Of a stretch of DNA of 64,000 nt, positions 33,627 through 44,488 are shown piece by piece. The stretch is taken from positions 20,307,822 to 20,371,821 of the forward strand of contig CP099842.1 in NCBI GenBank assembly GCA_030062745.1. The letters run 5' to 3'. Origin of the DNA: Capitulum mitella. Lineage: Eukaryota > Arthropoda > Thecostraca > Pollicipedomorpha > Pollicipedidae. Position 1 is the stretch's first letter. Each line of letters starts with the position of its first letter. The position numbers were made by a program, and so were the translations under genes. The notes under the pieces are model-generated. The model was not told where the DNA came from. It did no database searches and saw only the letters and a list, made by a program, of their open reading frames with translations.

Positions 33627-35270
33627 CTACATGCCGGCCCGCATCGGCGGCGACACGAGGATGACGCCGTCGCCGCGCACGAACAGCATGGGGATGGTGC
33701 GCTTGGTGGTCTTGTGCACCTCCTCGTAGGTCTCCTCGTCGATGTCGACGGTGGTGACGGTCTCTTCGACGTCGCCCAGGATCATGTTCAGGTGCTGGTC
33801 GTACGCCTGGCGGCAGGAAAGGGGGGTACATGCCTGCCCGTGCACCGTGCCGTCCCGTGCAGGGGGGCTGATGAACGACCGCAGACCGGCTCAGTCTTCA
33901 GTCATTTCCGCAATCTGACTGCACCGTCCCCGGCTCTCTTTGGACTTTGGGGATTAAAAAATAATTCTCTGACAGTAAATGGAAGTATCATGCATTGCAT
34001 GATTCTTCATGAAGGACAGAAAAAATGTGCAATAAACAGACTAAGTTGATATGCAGTGCTTCTACAAGTCCCAGGCATGATGACACATTGTTATATCATC
34101 TGAATGGATACACATTAGAAAAAAATATTGTGCATTGTTGGAAAATTGTATTTACATATCCTGTACTGAAAATTCACAGGCAATGAAGCGAATGAGTGCT
34201 GAGGTACTGTGCCCCTTTCCCCATCCCCATGAATACCAAAATTTAGCATTAACCCAAATGCAATGATCACAAAAAACTACTTATAAATGGCCTGCTACCC
34301 CTCTTAAATCCAGACCTTCCATGGCCAATGAATGATATAGTCATACTCATAACAACACAAACTTGTTCACATAAAAACATATTTCATTTAAGTTTGTGCT
34401 GGCTGAGCACTGCTCTGTTCAATATTTGGTCATTGGAGGTTGCAGCATCTATCTTGACCACCCTCATTTGCAACTGCTTTCAAGTAACTGAAAAACTCTC
34501 TTCCTAACAATGACTCAATTATGGCACACAGGGTACTCACATGAAGACGACCCTTGAGCTCCCTTTCATTCCGCATCTTCACCTTGATGCGTTCATCCAG
34601 ACTGAGCTTGATGAGATCCAGAGGCTCTTCAACTGTCACGGTCGGTGCCTGGCAAATGAAGAAACATTCGATGACTTACCAGGCAGAAGACAATACACAT
34701 GTCTTAAATGCTTTCAGAATATATTGCAGTTATGATGAGTGAAGTTAAATGACTGTCGTCATAAACATTTGGCTTATTACATATGGACTACACTTGAAAA
34801 TAAGCCACTTAAAAAGTTTCATGTGTGACATGACCTCTTAGCAATGCTCAACACCACAACAGCATTCCAGGTTCAATGAATGAGTAATTGTGGCATGTAG
34901 TGCTATCACACAAAATTCCTTAGCCAACTGGTATGGCCAAGGATGTTATTCATTATGATAAAATCATATGGTGATTTTATCATAATGATGTACTACAGTA
35001 AAGCTTACATCAGAATCCTTGGTAAGTGGACCCTGCATGTCCTGTATTTCTATCTGATCACAAGATACCAGGAAAAGGCCCATTTTAGGTAAAGATTTCA
35101 AAGGAAATGTCACAATTGATACAACTGATTTGTAACCTACAGTCTTAACAACCAGCCTGTAACAAAACTACCCTTGTAAAGGTTCAAAGCAATTTCCCAC
35201 AGTTTTTGCTGAGTTCTATTTGTAGCTGTTCTTATTCATGGCCATTTCTTACCTGTTCTTCATCAGCCAT
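33627..35270 (-). CDS. LSM3: U6 snRNA-associated Sm-like protein LSM3 (three coding exons)
   Basis: LSM3 is one of seven Lsm proteins forming the ring that binds the U-tail of U6 snRNA in the nucleus (Lsm2-8) or oligoadenylated mRNA during decay in the cytoplasm (Lsm1-7). Exons on the minus strand are 35,270-35,253 (MADEEQ), 34,648-34,541 (from [20 protein letters not shown] to KGRLH) and 33,806-33,627 (from [15 protein letters not shown] to PPMRAGM). All junctions have GT/AG ends: donors GTAAGA and GTGAGT, acceptors TTTGCCAG and CCAG. All introns are phase 0. The total is 101 residues, against about 102 in vertebrates. Sm1 (about residues 23-60, with HLNMILGD) and Sm2 ([11 protein letters not shown]) are intact. 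The introns are about 604 and 734 bp. No defects seen. Confidence 0.97.
34951..34987. repeat. Perfect hairpin in LSM3 intron 1, 16-bp arms
   Basis: CATTATGATAAAATCA at 34,951-34,966 is mirrored at 34,972-34,987 with a 5-nt loop. The arms are too short for a typical pre-miRNA. More likely a small palindromic insertion. Confidence 0.85.
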
Positions 35271-35859
35271 GATCAGGTTGCCTGCAAAACAACATTGTCA
35301 TTAAACACCATAACTACCTGGAATCAAAAATATAAGTGTGAACATAACATGCAAGGCATTATGTCTGGTCCATTGCATCTCATGCTACCAGAGTTTGAAG
35401 ACATTAAATCAAGCATTTTCATCTGCAAATAACTGCTATTACTGCTACAAATACATTCATTTGTACCAATACTAAGAACAAAATTGAACCATGAATGACA
35501 ATATCATTAATTTTAATTTTTCATTCAGCATTGTAATTCATCAAAATTAAACAAAATGTTTTCACATGGCATGATTTTAGCTACACAAGAAACAATTCAA
35601 AACCTGTTGGCTTTTACATGTAGTTAACTGCCTGAGTTTACTAAGACCAAGCAAACTGCCAGCGCCACAATGCAAGGAGACAATATGTTACATTTAGAAG
35701 CTTTTACCAATATTTTGGCTTCCTAAAGCCAGTATTTTGGCATGTATGTCAAAATGTCACACCCAGTTTTGACTCATATCCAAATGTCTGGCAACTGACA
35801 ACTGCCTGATAGGACATAGGGCTTGGTTCACGATTCTGGACATCTAATACATGAGGCTG
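35271..35859. other. LSM3 upstream region
   Basis: AT-rich sequence 5' of the LSM3 start codon, expected to hold the 5' UTR and promoter. No TATA box in the right orientation was seen. The foldback repeat begins at about 35,860. Confidence 0.4.
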
Positions 35860-36250
35860 TGCGTTATGGCAATCCTTTAGAAGCGCACGCCATAAACCAA
35901 GCACACTGGATGACACATATACGGCGCGCGTGGCAAAAGGAGACGTCAGCTGTTGCAAGAAACAACAACATTATGCACTGGAGCTCAAAGTCGTAGATCA
36001 CCTACTATTCGCTCGTTTTACACAGTAGGTTAGGTTAGGTTAGGTTACGTTAGGTTAGGTAAGGTTAGGTTAGGTTAGGTTAGGTTAGGTTAGGTTAGCG
36101 AATAGTAGGTGATCCACGACCCTGGAGCTCCAGTGCATAATGTTGTTGTTTCTTGCAACAACTGACGTCTCCTTTTGCCACGCGCGCCGTATGTGTCATC
36201 CAGTGTGCTTGGTTTATGGCGCGCGCTTCTAAAGGATTACCGTGCGTTAT
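35860..36250. mobile_element. Foldback element with TTAGG array at its centre
   Basis: Two inverted arms of about 150 bp, 35,860-36,013 and 36,099-36,250, share for example AATCCTTTAGAAGCGC, CATAAACCAAGCACACTGG, GGCGCGCGTGGCAAAAGG and CACCTACTATTCG. Identity is around 90 percent by eye. The loop is occupied almost entirely by a TTAGG array. No protein is encoded. The arms do not match other repeats in the window. It lies about 590 bp upstream of the LSM3 start codon. Confidence 0.9.
36026..36098 (+). repeat. Interstitial telomere-type array, (TTAGG)n, about 14 units
   Basis: Mostly perfect TTAGG pentamers with two variant units (ACGTT and AAGG). TTAGG is the ancestral arthropod telomere repeat. 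Here it forms the loop of the foldback element. Confidence 0.95.
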
Positions 36251-38280
36251 CACTCACAAACAAATAAACGTTACTTTGGACATCATACAGGAGCATCATC
36301 ACTTCCTTTTCAAAGGACGCCAAAACAAGGGCGCAACACATCATCTACCCCTGAAACTCACTTGTTAAATAACGAGAGAGCCGCCCCTGACCTACACAAT
36401 CTCTAAGTACTCAGGTACGGGTACTGCTCTTCTAAAAGCGCAGGAAACAAACGCAGTACCGTCTTGCTACGGAATCTATCCTCATGCATTCATTGCAAGG
36501 TCCCAGTGGTTCGAAATATCCGGTAATCTGTAACAGAAGCGTCATTAATGAATCAGTCTGGTGCTACCATATCCAGGAAGAACCCATACTTTTTAGCAAA
36601 AGGAAATGCCATTAATCCTGCGGATCGTCCAAACGAAGATTCGCAGTGTCTACAATGTCGACAGTGACTGCTTCAAGACCACCTTTACAAGCAAAAACAC
36701 AAAAACGAAACGAAACAAACGAAAAAACAACCGTATTATTAAAGCTGACCATACTTATGCATGGATTTAGTAAAATATTTTTCCCATAGACTTTTAACAA
36801 AGACCCAAGGGCTCATGTTCGCCAGCACGGCCATTTTTTCCCGAGTTCGATAGTTTGGTCCTCGCCCAGAGGTCAGCGTCATATACGTTACGTTGGGATC
36901 AAGAAACAAGAGAAATATGAGAAATGAACCAGCTCATGGTTATTCAGTATGTAAAGCAAAGTTTTACGTTGAACCGCCTCATGGCTGTCCGACCACCGGT
37001 GTGGGTACAGTAGAAAAAAAAAATTGTTTAAGGCCGACTTATTGGAGTCCGCAATGTAAAATCAAGGCGTTAATTTAACCTACTGATTTCTTCATACACG
37101 CCTTGGGCCCGTTCCACACAGCGTGTGGCTATTCTCGGCCTCGTGTCCAGTTAATTAAAACACTGTGAAGTCAGGTCGATACACGCTCTTCATAGGACGA
37201 ACATTCAGCGGTCAAGCGCGTGTCCCTGCGTTCGCAGGATGTTTGCCGAGCTCACGCTTAAACTGCGGCGGGTTCAGCTCTCGGATGGCCTACAGCAGTG
37301 CGTTGAAACCGATCACGACGGAGTCAAAGAAACATCACCTTCTCGACTCGGATTTTATGGCTGGTGTGTGTAGCAAGTCGACTTGCCTGATCGTACGGTA
37401 GTGGACATCCCGTCTGGATATAATCCGGCAATGCAGAGACCCAGGCTGCGATGTGATTAGAATGTGTTTTGTGAGGGTAAGAGACTGAAATGCAGGAATT
37501 TTTTCCAGGGTCAGCCACTCAGGTTGTTGTAAAAACATCTCTGACATGGTCATAGTTCCTGCGGCCGGATATCACTCGCGCGTCAAAGTCCACCTGCTTT
37601 TGAAGCAGTGCTGTCCATCTAATCTGCCTCAGATGTCTATTGGGTCCCATATAAAGGGAGGAGAGTCAAGAACGATAAACAGAAATAAAGAGGCCGCTGA
37701 TCAGCAAGTACTGTACCTCTTAGTTTCTTCCTAGCTGAAGACAGCTGGTCGCCGCCCAGCTGCTCCGCGCGCTGGGAACGACATCCAGTCCCAAAGAAAA
37801 ACCAGGGGGCCTCCTGGTTCCATTACGCTCGGGGCCTCCAGCGTGGCACCTGAAGCAAAACCCAGCCGACCTGTAGTTGTGCTCGCCCAGGGCAGCAATC
37901 CAGCGTCGTGACCTCTCAGGGAAGCCTCCTCGGTCCTACCGGTTTTGTTTGGCATTTAATCGTTCGGAATTGGACAAGAAGTTTACAAGTACTTGACTGA
38001 AATACATTGTTTTTTCCTCATTACTATTAGTCTTGCCATTCTGTCAGAAGTCTTTAGTAATGCGGGGACAAAACCCCGCTTAGATTTCCAAACAGATACG
38101 GCAGAAATCCGTCGCTTGTTGGAAGCAAAATCTGCCAGAATATATAGTATACAACAATGACAGTGGAAAACTAGTTTTGCTCCAGAAAAAAGGCAGGCTC
38201 GGCTGACCTTCAACCCACCTCGGGACAAACATGTTGGCTTTTGTTTGCTCGAAGCACAATGTTGGGTTTGTTAAAGACCG
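36251..38280. other. No gene recognised
   Basis: No supported exon over 2 kb. Short frames only. Confidence 0.35.
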
Positions 38281-38289
38281 CGCTAGCCA

Positions 38290-38640
38290 AAGTCGCAGCA
38301 AAAGTTGATTGATGAATGTCCAATGTTAGGCGTGCGTTCTATAGATGCAGGGAGAATGTGAGCGCTTTCAGGGAAGGTAACGCTGAGTTTGGGCAGGTCT
38401 GGCTGCTTATCACCAGCAGCTGTGGGAAGGCCGATAGGAAAGTTCCTAGCTTGCATGTATACCAGGTGGGCATATCTGCCGATAGGACGGCCTCCGTGCT
38501 GGTGCGTAGCGTGGGCAGTGCATGAAAATGTGTTTAACATCGTATCCCTTACCACATGTGTGGCAAGGCGAGACTTGCTTAGGAGTGTAGAGTGTAGGAA
38601 TATCCACGATCGGGACAGTGTTGGGCTATGAAGGGTAATA
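38290..38640 (-). mobile_element. Non-LTR retrotransposon ORF2 C-terminus (zinc-finger end)
   Basis: On the minus strand from 38,573 the frame reads CHTCGKGYDVKHIFMHCPRY then APAR. This is the C-X2-C-X8-H-X4-C motif that ends ORF2 in Jockey/I/R1-type LINEs. The sequence after it breaks down into stops. The copy is truncated and inactive. Confidence 0.7.
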
Positions 38641-38704
38641 ATATCTGCCACAAACATCTCACTGTCATACGTGGCGTCGTCCACACTGGCCCCTCGATTA
38701 GGAC

Positions 38705-38934
38705 ATATGACGGATCGTGTCACTCCTCTGGGGAAGGTGGACAATCATACCTATGACGGATCGCGTTACTCCTCTGGGGTAGGTGGACATCCAGACCTAT
38801 GACGGATCGCGTTACTCCTCTGGGGAAGGTGAACACCCAAACCTATGACGGATCGCGTTACTCCTCTGGGGTAGGTGGACATCCAGACCTATGACGGATC
38901 GCGTTACTCCTCTCGGGAAGGTGGGCAACCATAC
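38705..38934. repeat. Minisatellite, 46-bp unit, five copies
   Basis: Units start at 38,705, 38,751, 38,797, 38,843 and 38,889, each with CTATGACGGATCGCGTTACT followed by CCTCTGGGG.AGGTG. The period is exactly 46 bp. Units 2 and 4 are nearly identical, and so are parts of 3 and 5, hinting at higher-order duplication of pairs. It lies between two LINE fragments. Confidence 0.95.
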
Positions 38935-39480
38935 CGGCAGTTCAAGGGAAACTTGCCGTTGGCGTGATGTTGCACCTCTTCGGAGGTGTGTCCTTCCTCG
39001 ACATGGTGGCGCCGGTTGTATGGTTCAGGTGAAATAGCTGCTTTCATAGGTGACAAAGCTCCTAGGGCAAGTCATCTGCGGCCTGAAGATCCAGCGTGTG
39101 GGGGGTTGGGGGGCGAAGGAACCGGTGGAGCCGGTCGGAGATATGGGGCGATAGCTGGGCCTGAGGAAAAGAGCAAGCCCGGGGAGATGGTTTTTCGCCC
39201 CCTCCGACGAGCCGCACCTCGGCGGCGCTCGGGCGGAGAGTCGGACTCGGATTGTCAGTCCCGCGACAGCGCGCCCGTGATGCTGGGGAGGGTGCTGGTC
39301 TCTTCTGCGCTCGGTCCCTGTTGCTGGACTGGACAGGCCCCCGCTGGGACTGCCGGGAAGCTGCGGTCTTGTCGGGGCTGATGGTCGCACGCAACCCTTT
39401 GATGGGATCGGCCAGCAGGCGGCGGGAGGGGCTCCGCCATCGCGGGCCACTGCCAGGGCCTGAGGGGCTTCTCGGCTCTC
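38935..39480. other. GC-rich stretch, perhaps LINE ORF1
   Basis: Long open frames exist on both strands between 38,986 and 39,450. The minus-strand one runs out of the zinc-knuckle fragment at 39,485-39,560 and may be ORF1 of the same LINE. No further motif. Confidence 0.35.
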
Positions 39481-39565
39481 CTATTGGATGCTAGCTTGTT
39501 CCCAAGTCGGGCACTCCCTGGCCCACTCTAGATGAGGGTCGCCACAGAAACAGCAATATTGCTAC
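39481..39565 (-). pseudogene. Gag-like zinc knuckle fragment of a LINE ORF1
   Basis: The minus strand reads CCFCGDPHLEWARECPTWEQ, resembling the C..CG..H..W...CP knuckle of LINE ORF1 proteins, followed by a stop. Cysteine and histidine spacing is slightly off the retroviral-type CCHC pattern. Confidence 0.5.
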
Positions 39566-39840
39566 TCCAACTCACAGGGGTCCGTCGGGGGCTGCTGCTC
39601 ATCCAGGACAGCGCCGACACCCGTTTTCAATCCTTCGTAGGACAAATACTGACAAAGTCTCTCGTTCACGCGAACACTGTAAGTAAAAGTTCCAACTGCA
39701 GGGAGTAAAAATGTGTTGTCAGTCATAGTTTACATACATGTTACATGGTCATATTTGGCTAAGAGAGGGCTCGTGTGCGTCAGATTCATCTGGTACGCGC
39801 TGAGCCAATTTAAATGGCCGCGGGCAAGGGTGGTTTTAAC

Positions 39841-41223
39841 CATCGGCGCAGCCAAAGGGGGCCCAGGGGCCCGGCTTCTCCCCCCCCCCCCCTAGGTCCA
39901 CATTTTTTGTGAAAACCGTTGCACATCGTCTTCCCGGCAGACGGTTTTCGTATGATTTCAGTTCACACTAAGTTCCGTCTCTCCCTTAACCCTATTCCCG
40001 GAGGGCTAGACGGTATGGTCGATTCCCGGCAGGGGGGGCGGATTCGGCCCCCCCTGAGATCTCGAGAACTACTACTCCGATTTCATCGCAACAAACGGCA
40101 ATCGATTTGCCGTGACGTGGAGTGCATTTGTATAAAAAAGAAATTTTCAAAATTTTGAAATTTGTGGATACAGGGGGCAAAAATGTCAAAATGGGGGGTA
40201 CTTTTGGGCTTCTCATAACGCCGTTGTTTATGCACCGATTTCGATGAAACTGGCATGAATCGAGAGATTCTGGATACGGCTTTTACCATGGGTCCCCAAA
40301 TCTGAAATTTTGAGAAAATTCATGGGCGTTCACAGCGTTTCAAAAATAGGAGAATTAGTTTTCTAACAACTGAATGAACAAAAGAGGCAAACACCCTTTT
40401 TTGGTTTCTGCTATTCATGTTATACTAAAGAAGTACAAATCGCATTACAATGTTTGTATAATGTTAGCATAGGCGGTGCCAGGGACATGAAAAAGGGGGA
40501 ACTGTCACGGTCACACGTTTCTCAGATCAACTTGGGACCTTTGACCTTAAATGACCTCCAGTGACCTTGGGGTCACTTGGAATGATCTTGTGTGCATTTA
40601 GTATTATCTGTAAACGTTTTCAATCATTTGAATTCACTCTATTTCAAAAATTTCATTTTATGGCTATTGCGATATAGGGTACGCGCACGGACATTTTAGG
40701 TCATATCTCCGTGACCCGACTTGATATCAAGCTGACACTTGGTACACAAGTCGAAGGCACCCTTCTACGTAATATATATTCTGGGTTTGGCATTTGAAAA
40801 AACGGCGCCGAAATTATTGCGAAAAAACACATTTTGACTTTTGACCCTGACCTGACCTTGTAAAATGATCTCAGATAAACAAAATTACATCTGCACATTG
40901 CTCAACTATTTAGCTATACATCCATATAAAGTTTTAAGTTCTAGCTTTAAAACTCTGTTTTTGGCAGACATTTTCCTTTTACCCTGAACATGGCCAAAAA
41001 TGGCATGAGGTGCCTCCCAAAAACGTTGCCTGGCTCCGCCCCTGAGCAAAAAAGAATTTTGAAATTTTGTCACAGCACATAGAAAGAATAGTCAGGAAAA
41101 GTCGCCAAGTTTCGTGAAGCTGCGTTAAAAAGCCTGGAATTGGCAAGCAAAAAACCCGAGGGGGGGCGGATTCCGGCCCCCCCTGCCGGGAATAGGGTTA
41201 AGAAAATCCTGGCTGAGCTCCTG
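39841..41223. mobile_element. hAT-like MITE (family of 18,976), split by a piggyBac-like insertion
   Basis: The left part (39,841-39,985) begins CATCGGCGCAGCCAAAGG and carries the family words GCACATCGTCTTCCC and AGTTCACA. The right part (41,202-41,223) is GAAAATCCTGGCTGAGCTCC-type family end. The TTAA element 39,990-41,197 separates the two. Flanks GTTTTAAC and GTTTAAGC are compatible with a decayed 8-bp target duplication. The MITE itself sits at the 3' end of the glycine-rich pseudogene. Confidence 0.85.
39990..41197 (-). mobile_element. piggyBac-like nonautonomous element, 1,208 bp, copy 2
   Basis: Flanked by TTAA at 39,986-39,989 and 41,198-41,201, with the termini CCCTATTCCCGG and CCGGGAATAGGG. 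It is the reverse complement of the 19,949-21,155 copy along its full length. Conserved blocks include the GC-rich subterminal repeats, the CTCGAGAAC word and the AGGTCA clusters (as TGACCT at 40,535-40,575 and 40,845-40,862). No transposase is encoded. Confidence 0.9.
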
Positions 41224-41600
41224 GTTTAAGCCGTGGTAATCTTCCTTGAATCCTCCTCCATATCCAATGCCATACCCATCCTTGGATCCATCGTTGTAAC
41301 CACGGCTGGACCCGACGCCATATCCTCCCCTGGATCCTCCGCTACATCCACCCTCAGAACTACCGCCGTATCCACCGCTAGATCTTTCGCCGTATCCGTC
41401 CTTAGATCCAGCGCCGCATCCGCACTTGGATCCGCCAATGTACCCACCGCTGGATCCGCTGCCAATATCAACCCTTGGACCCACCACCGAATCCACTGCG
41501 CGAGCCACCACCGTGTCCTCTTCCACCGGATCCTCAACTGTATCAGCCTCGGTATCCGTCCCCAGTTGCTTTCCGGTATCCTCCAATATAGCCCATATTT
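41224..41600 (-). pseudogene. Glycine-rich repeat protein pseudogene (third copy)
   Basis: On the minus strand this is a decayed exon 2 of the glycine-rich genes at 47,840-48,545 and 53,021-53,973. It keeps the GGATACCGGAAAG start, the 24-nt repeat rhythm (GGYGGGS-type) and the terminal TACCACGGC. The glycine frame has stops and frame changes, and no signal-peptide exon was found. Repeats have decayed to forms such as GGSKCGCGAGSKDGYG. Next to the old stop codon lies the hAT-like MITE. Beyond that MITE, at 39,670-39,840, the 3' flank continues and aligns with the 3' flank of the 47,840 gene. Confidence 0.85.
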
Positions 41601-41942
41601 GTTTTGATTATGAATGGTTGGGTATTTTGCTATTTATTGCACCGAAGGCGCTAACATTGTCTCTGTGTACTAATGGTGGGCTTGGTGGCCTAGTGCTGAG
41701 CAAAGCGACCATGAGACCTCGTGCAGCTAAAACAAGGGATTGCATATATCAGTAAACGTGCCATCCTGTCCATCCTCCCCCCCCCCCCACCCAAGAGACC
41801 AATAAAGCGGAAACAAAGATCCTCAAAGGAAATTCGAACTTTCTGTAAATTGTACCTCCTAGATATGTCATTTGAAACACCTGGAACGCTGTATCCAGGA
41901 GCGCGCGAACTCCTCCACAGTTGGGGGGGGGGGGGTTGAGGG
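41601..41942. other. No gene seen; C- and G-runs
   Basis: A GAACTCCTCCACAGTTGGGG word at 41,909 also occurs, slightly changed, at 30,092, indicating repeat debris. Confidence 0.35.
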
Positions 41943-43705
41943 CATTGGCGTACCCATTGAGGCCAAAGGGGCCAAGGTCTCCCCTTGAGGCCAAGCCGGA
42001 CCCCCTGGCGGCCGAGCAGGGCCCCCTGGGGCCGAAGGCCCTAGTTCTTTGGATAGTGTGAGGCTCCCTCAGTACACCTTACGCTGTCCGAAACAGACAA
42101 TTAAAGCAAAATAAGAATATTTCAAGAATTTAAGAAGACTTACGAACCCAAAAAAACGTACTCAGAATATACAAAAGGGCTCTGTGTACTATGAAGAGGA
42201 GCCACTACAAAACTGTAGGGGAGTTCACTGCTTGTCTGGGGAGGGTCCCCTGTCGGCCCATAAAGGGCCCCTCTCAGCCTCTGAAGGAGCCTCCGTCGGT
42301 CTGGAAGAAGGCCGCTGCCCCTGCCTCCAGAGGCCGACAGGGGCCTTTTATAGGCGGATAGGGTCCCTCTACCGAGAGGCAGTGCCCCTCCCCTACAGGT
42401 TAACAGGGGCCCCTAAATGTTCACTAAGGGGGCCCTGCTTGCCTGTAAAAATGCCCTATCAACCTGTAAGGGGCGTCCGTCAGGTCGGCAGGAAAGTCTT
42501 TACAGGCAAGCAGGGGCTCCCTTTAAACTGCAGCGGGGCCCTTTTACAAGCAGACAGAAATTTTCACGACATGGGGCCCCAATGATTACGAGGGCCCGGC
42601 GCGGATCCAAGGGGGAACGATGGAGGCGATTGCCCCCCCCCCCCTCCCCCGAGGCCTGAGAAGGGCCCTGTCAGACTGGACAGGAGTCCCGGAAGGGCCA
42701 CTTATGGACTTCATGGGGTTTCTGTAAGAACCCAACGGGCTCTTGATGCAGTCAGGGGTCCTCCGAAAGGATTAGATGACCTCTGAGACACACAGAAGGG
42801 CCCCTTGAGAACACAGCAAGGTCCAAACACGGCAGAATGTCCTTGAGACCGCAAGAGGACTCATAGGGTCCATGAGACAACCAAGATGAGGACTGGGTCC
42901 CTAGGGGGCCTATGGAATGTCAGAGAGGTCACTAATGGGTTTACGGGGCTGTTTGAAAAGCTGAAGGTTCTCGATGTAGTCAGAGGGCCCCGGGAGGGTC
43001 AATGAGGCCCTGAGACAGTAAGATAGTCACTGAGATGGATAGAACGGCTCCTGGAACTCTCCAAGGGCCCTTGGGACCGCAAGAGGGGACCCAACACGAC
43101 AAAGGGCTCATGACACCGTTAAAAGTGTCAGAGAAGTTCCTGAGACGGAAAAAAACTTTAAAGGGTGCCTAGCACGGCATAAGGAGCCCCTGACCAGCCA
43201 GAGGACCCCTTGAAGGGGGCTTCATCGGTGACCTCAACCTCAAGAGGGACGCCAAATGGGCTCACTCGCCTTTTTGAAAGCCTGAGGGGTTCTTGATGCT
43301 GCCAGGGGCCCCCGGGAAGGTCAGTTGGTTCCTGAGACGGCAAGATCGTTCCGTACGCCGCAGACGACCCCTGAGACCGCCAAAAAGGTCGGAGGGCGCT
43401 CTGCAAGGCAAAGACGACAAGAGGACCCCCGAGAAGGTATAGAGCCCCTGGATGGCCAGAGGGCCCCCGAGTGCGTTAGGCGGGCTCCTGGCACGGAAAA
43501 GGCCCCTGAAACGTCAACAAAGGTCCCTGTTACGACTACAGGAGCCCTAAGACTGCCAGATATACCCCATGTAACGGAGGAAGGCCTCTGATACAGCCAT
43601 GGGGACCACCGGAGCCATTCAGAGCGCCCATGACACTGCACTGGGGCCACGAAATTGTTAAAAAGGTCTTTTGTAACTGCCAGAGGGCCCCTGGGACGCC
43701 ACAAA
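41943..43705 (+). mobile_element. GC-rich satellite-like transposon, copy A
   Basis: Begins CATTGGCGTACCCATTGAGG and is related over its length to copies at 54,179-55,150 (same strand) and 57,213-59,536 (opposite strand). Shared landmarks are GGCGGCCGAGC, GGGGCCGAAG..CT..TTCTTTG, CTGTCCGAAACAGACAATTAAA and CTGGAAGAAGGCC. Most of the body is a degenerate tandem array with a period of about 21 bp, roughly CTGAGACTGCCAGAGGGGCCC. No protein is encoded. The start resembles hAT-type ends, but target duplications could not be verified. Confidence 0.75.
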
Positions 43706-43724
43706 TTACAAATTACCCAGAGAC

Positions 43725-44488
43725 CAGGGGTGTCGATTCCTGTAAATGATTGGAGGGGGGGGGGGCAAGCAGAGGGCCCGACAACCTAACCTCCCCCCAT
43801 CGGATTTCTCAACGGGTTTAGCCCGCTTTATTTTGACGAATGGAAATGTTAATGATTTTTGTTACCATTTATCAAATGAAAAATTACATTTATCTTAATG
43901 TATATAGGTGCAGGGGTGTCAGTTTGTATTCTTTTGAGGGGGCCCTGGCCCACCCAATGTTGATTTGGGCCCAACCAATGTTGGTTTAGGCCCACCCAAT
44001 ATTTTCTTCCGGTTTTAAAGGGAAATGGGTAATAATAAGGGAAAAACGGCCGAAATAGATAAGAGATAGGCAAAAAATACAGAATAAAGTCTAAAGCAAT
44101 ATATCTATCTACCATTCTATCTTCTTTATCTATATATACCTGCATACATGGGGATAAAAGCAATCTTCGATTTGAGAAATAGTAACAAAGAACTCATAAA
44201 TTTCCGTTGATCAAAATAAAGTGGGCTAAATCCGTCGTGAAACCCACATCTGGGGAGAGCTTAGGTTGTAGGTCTCTCGGCTCGGTCCCCCCAACCAATC
44301 ACAGAAATCGACGCCCTTGTATAAGTGTATATATAGATAGAAGATAGAAAGGTAGACAGATATATCGCTTTTGACTTTATTCTTTACTTTCTGAATATCT
44401 GTTATCTATTGCGGCCGTTATTTTCATCATGATCACTCATTCCCTTTTAAACTGACGAAAAATATTGGAAGGGGCCCAAATCAACACT
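43725..44488. mobile_element. hAT-like MITE with an inverted copy of itself inserted
   Basis: The outer copy runs 43,725-43,910 and resumes at 44,320, being cut off near 44,488 by the next element. The inner copy, 43,911-44,319 (409 bp), is the reverse complement of the outer one. It is bounded by TATAGGTG (43,903-43,910) and TATAAGTG (44,320-44,327), an 8-bp target duplication. Ends are CAGGGGTGTC and CAAGGGCGTC (inverted). The order is therefore A, B, A-reversed, B-reversed, as expected for insertion of an inverted copy into itself. Confidence 0.85.

Noticed and set aside
34951..34987. miRNA precursor
   Set aside because: Stem of 16 bp with a 5-nt loop is too short for a typical animal pre-miRNA.
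36026..36098. True chromosome end
   Set aside because: The TTAGG array is short, has variant units and is flanked on both sides by inverted arms and a gene, so it is interstitial.
38705..38934. CRISPR-like regular repeat
   Set aside because: Contiguous 46-bp tandem units without unique spacers, in a eukaryotic genome; a minisatellite.
43158..43704. Long minus-strand frames
   Set aside because: They lie inside the 21-bp-period satellite-like transposon body; repeat-derived frames without protein character.
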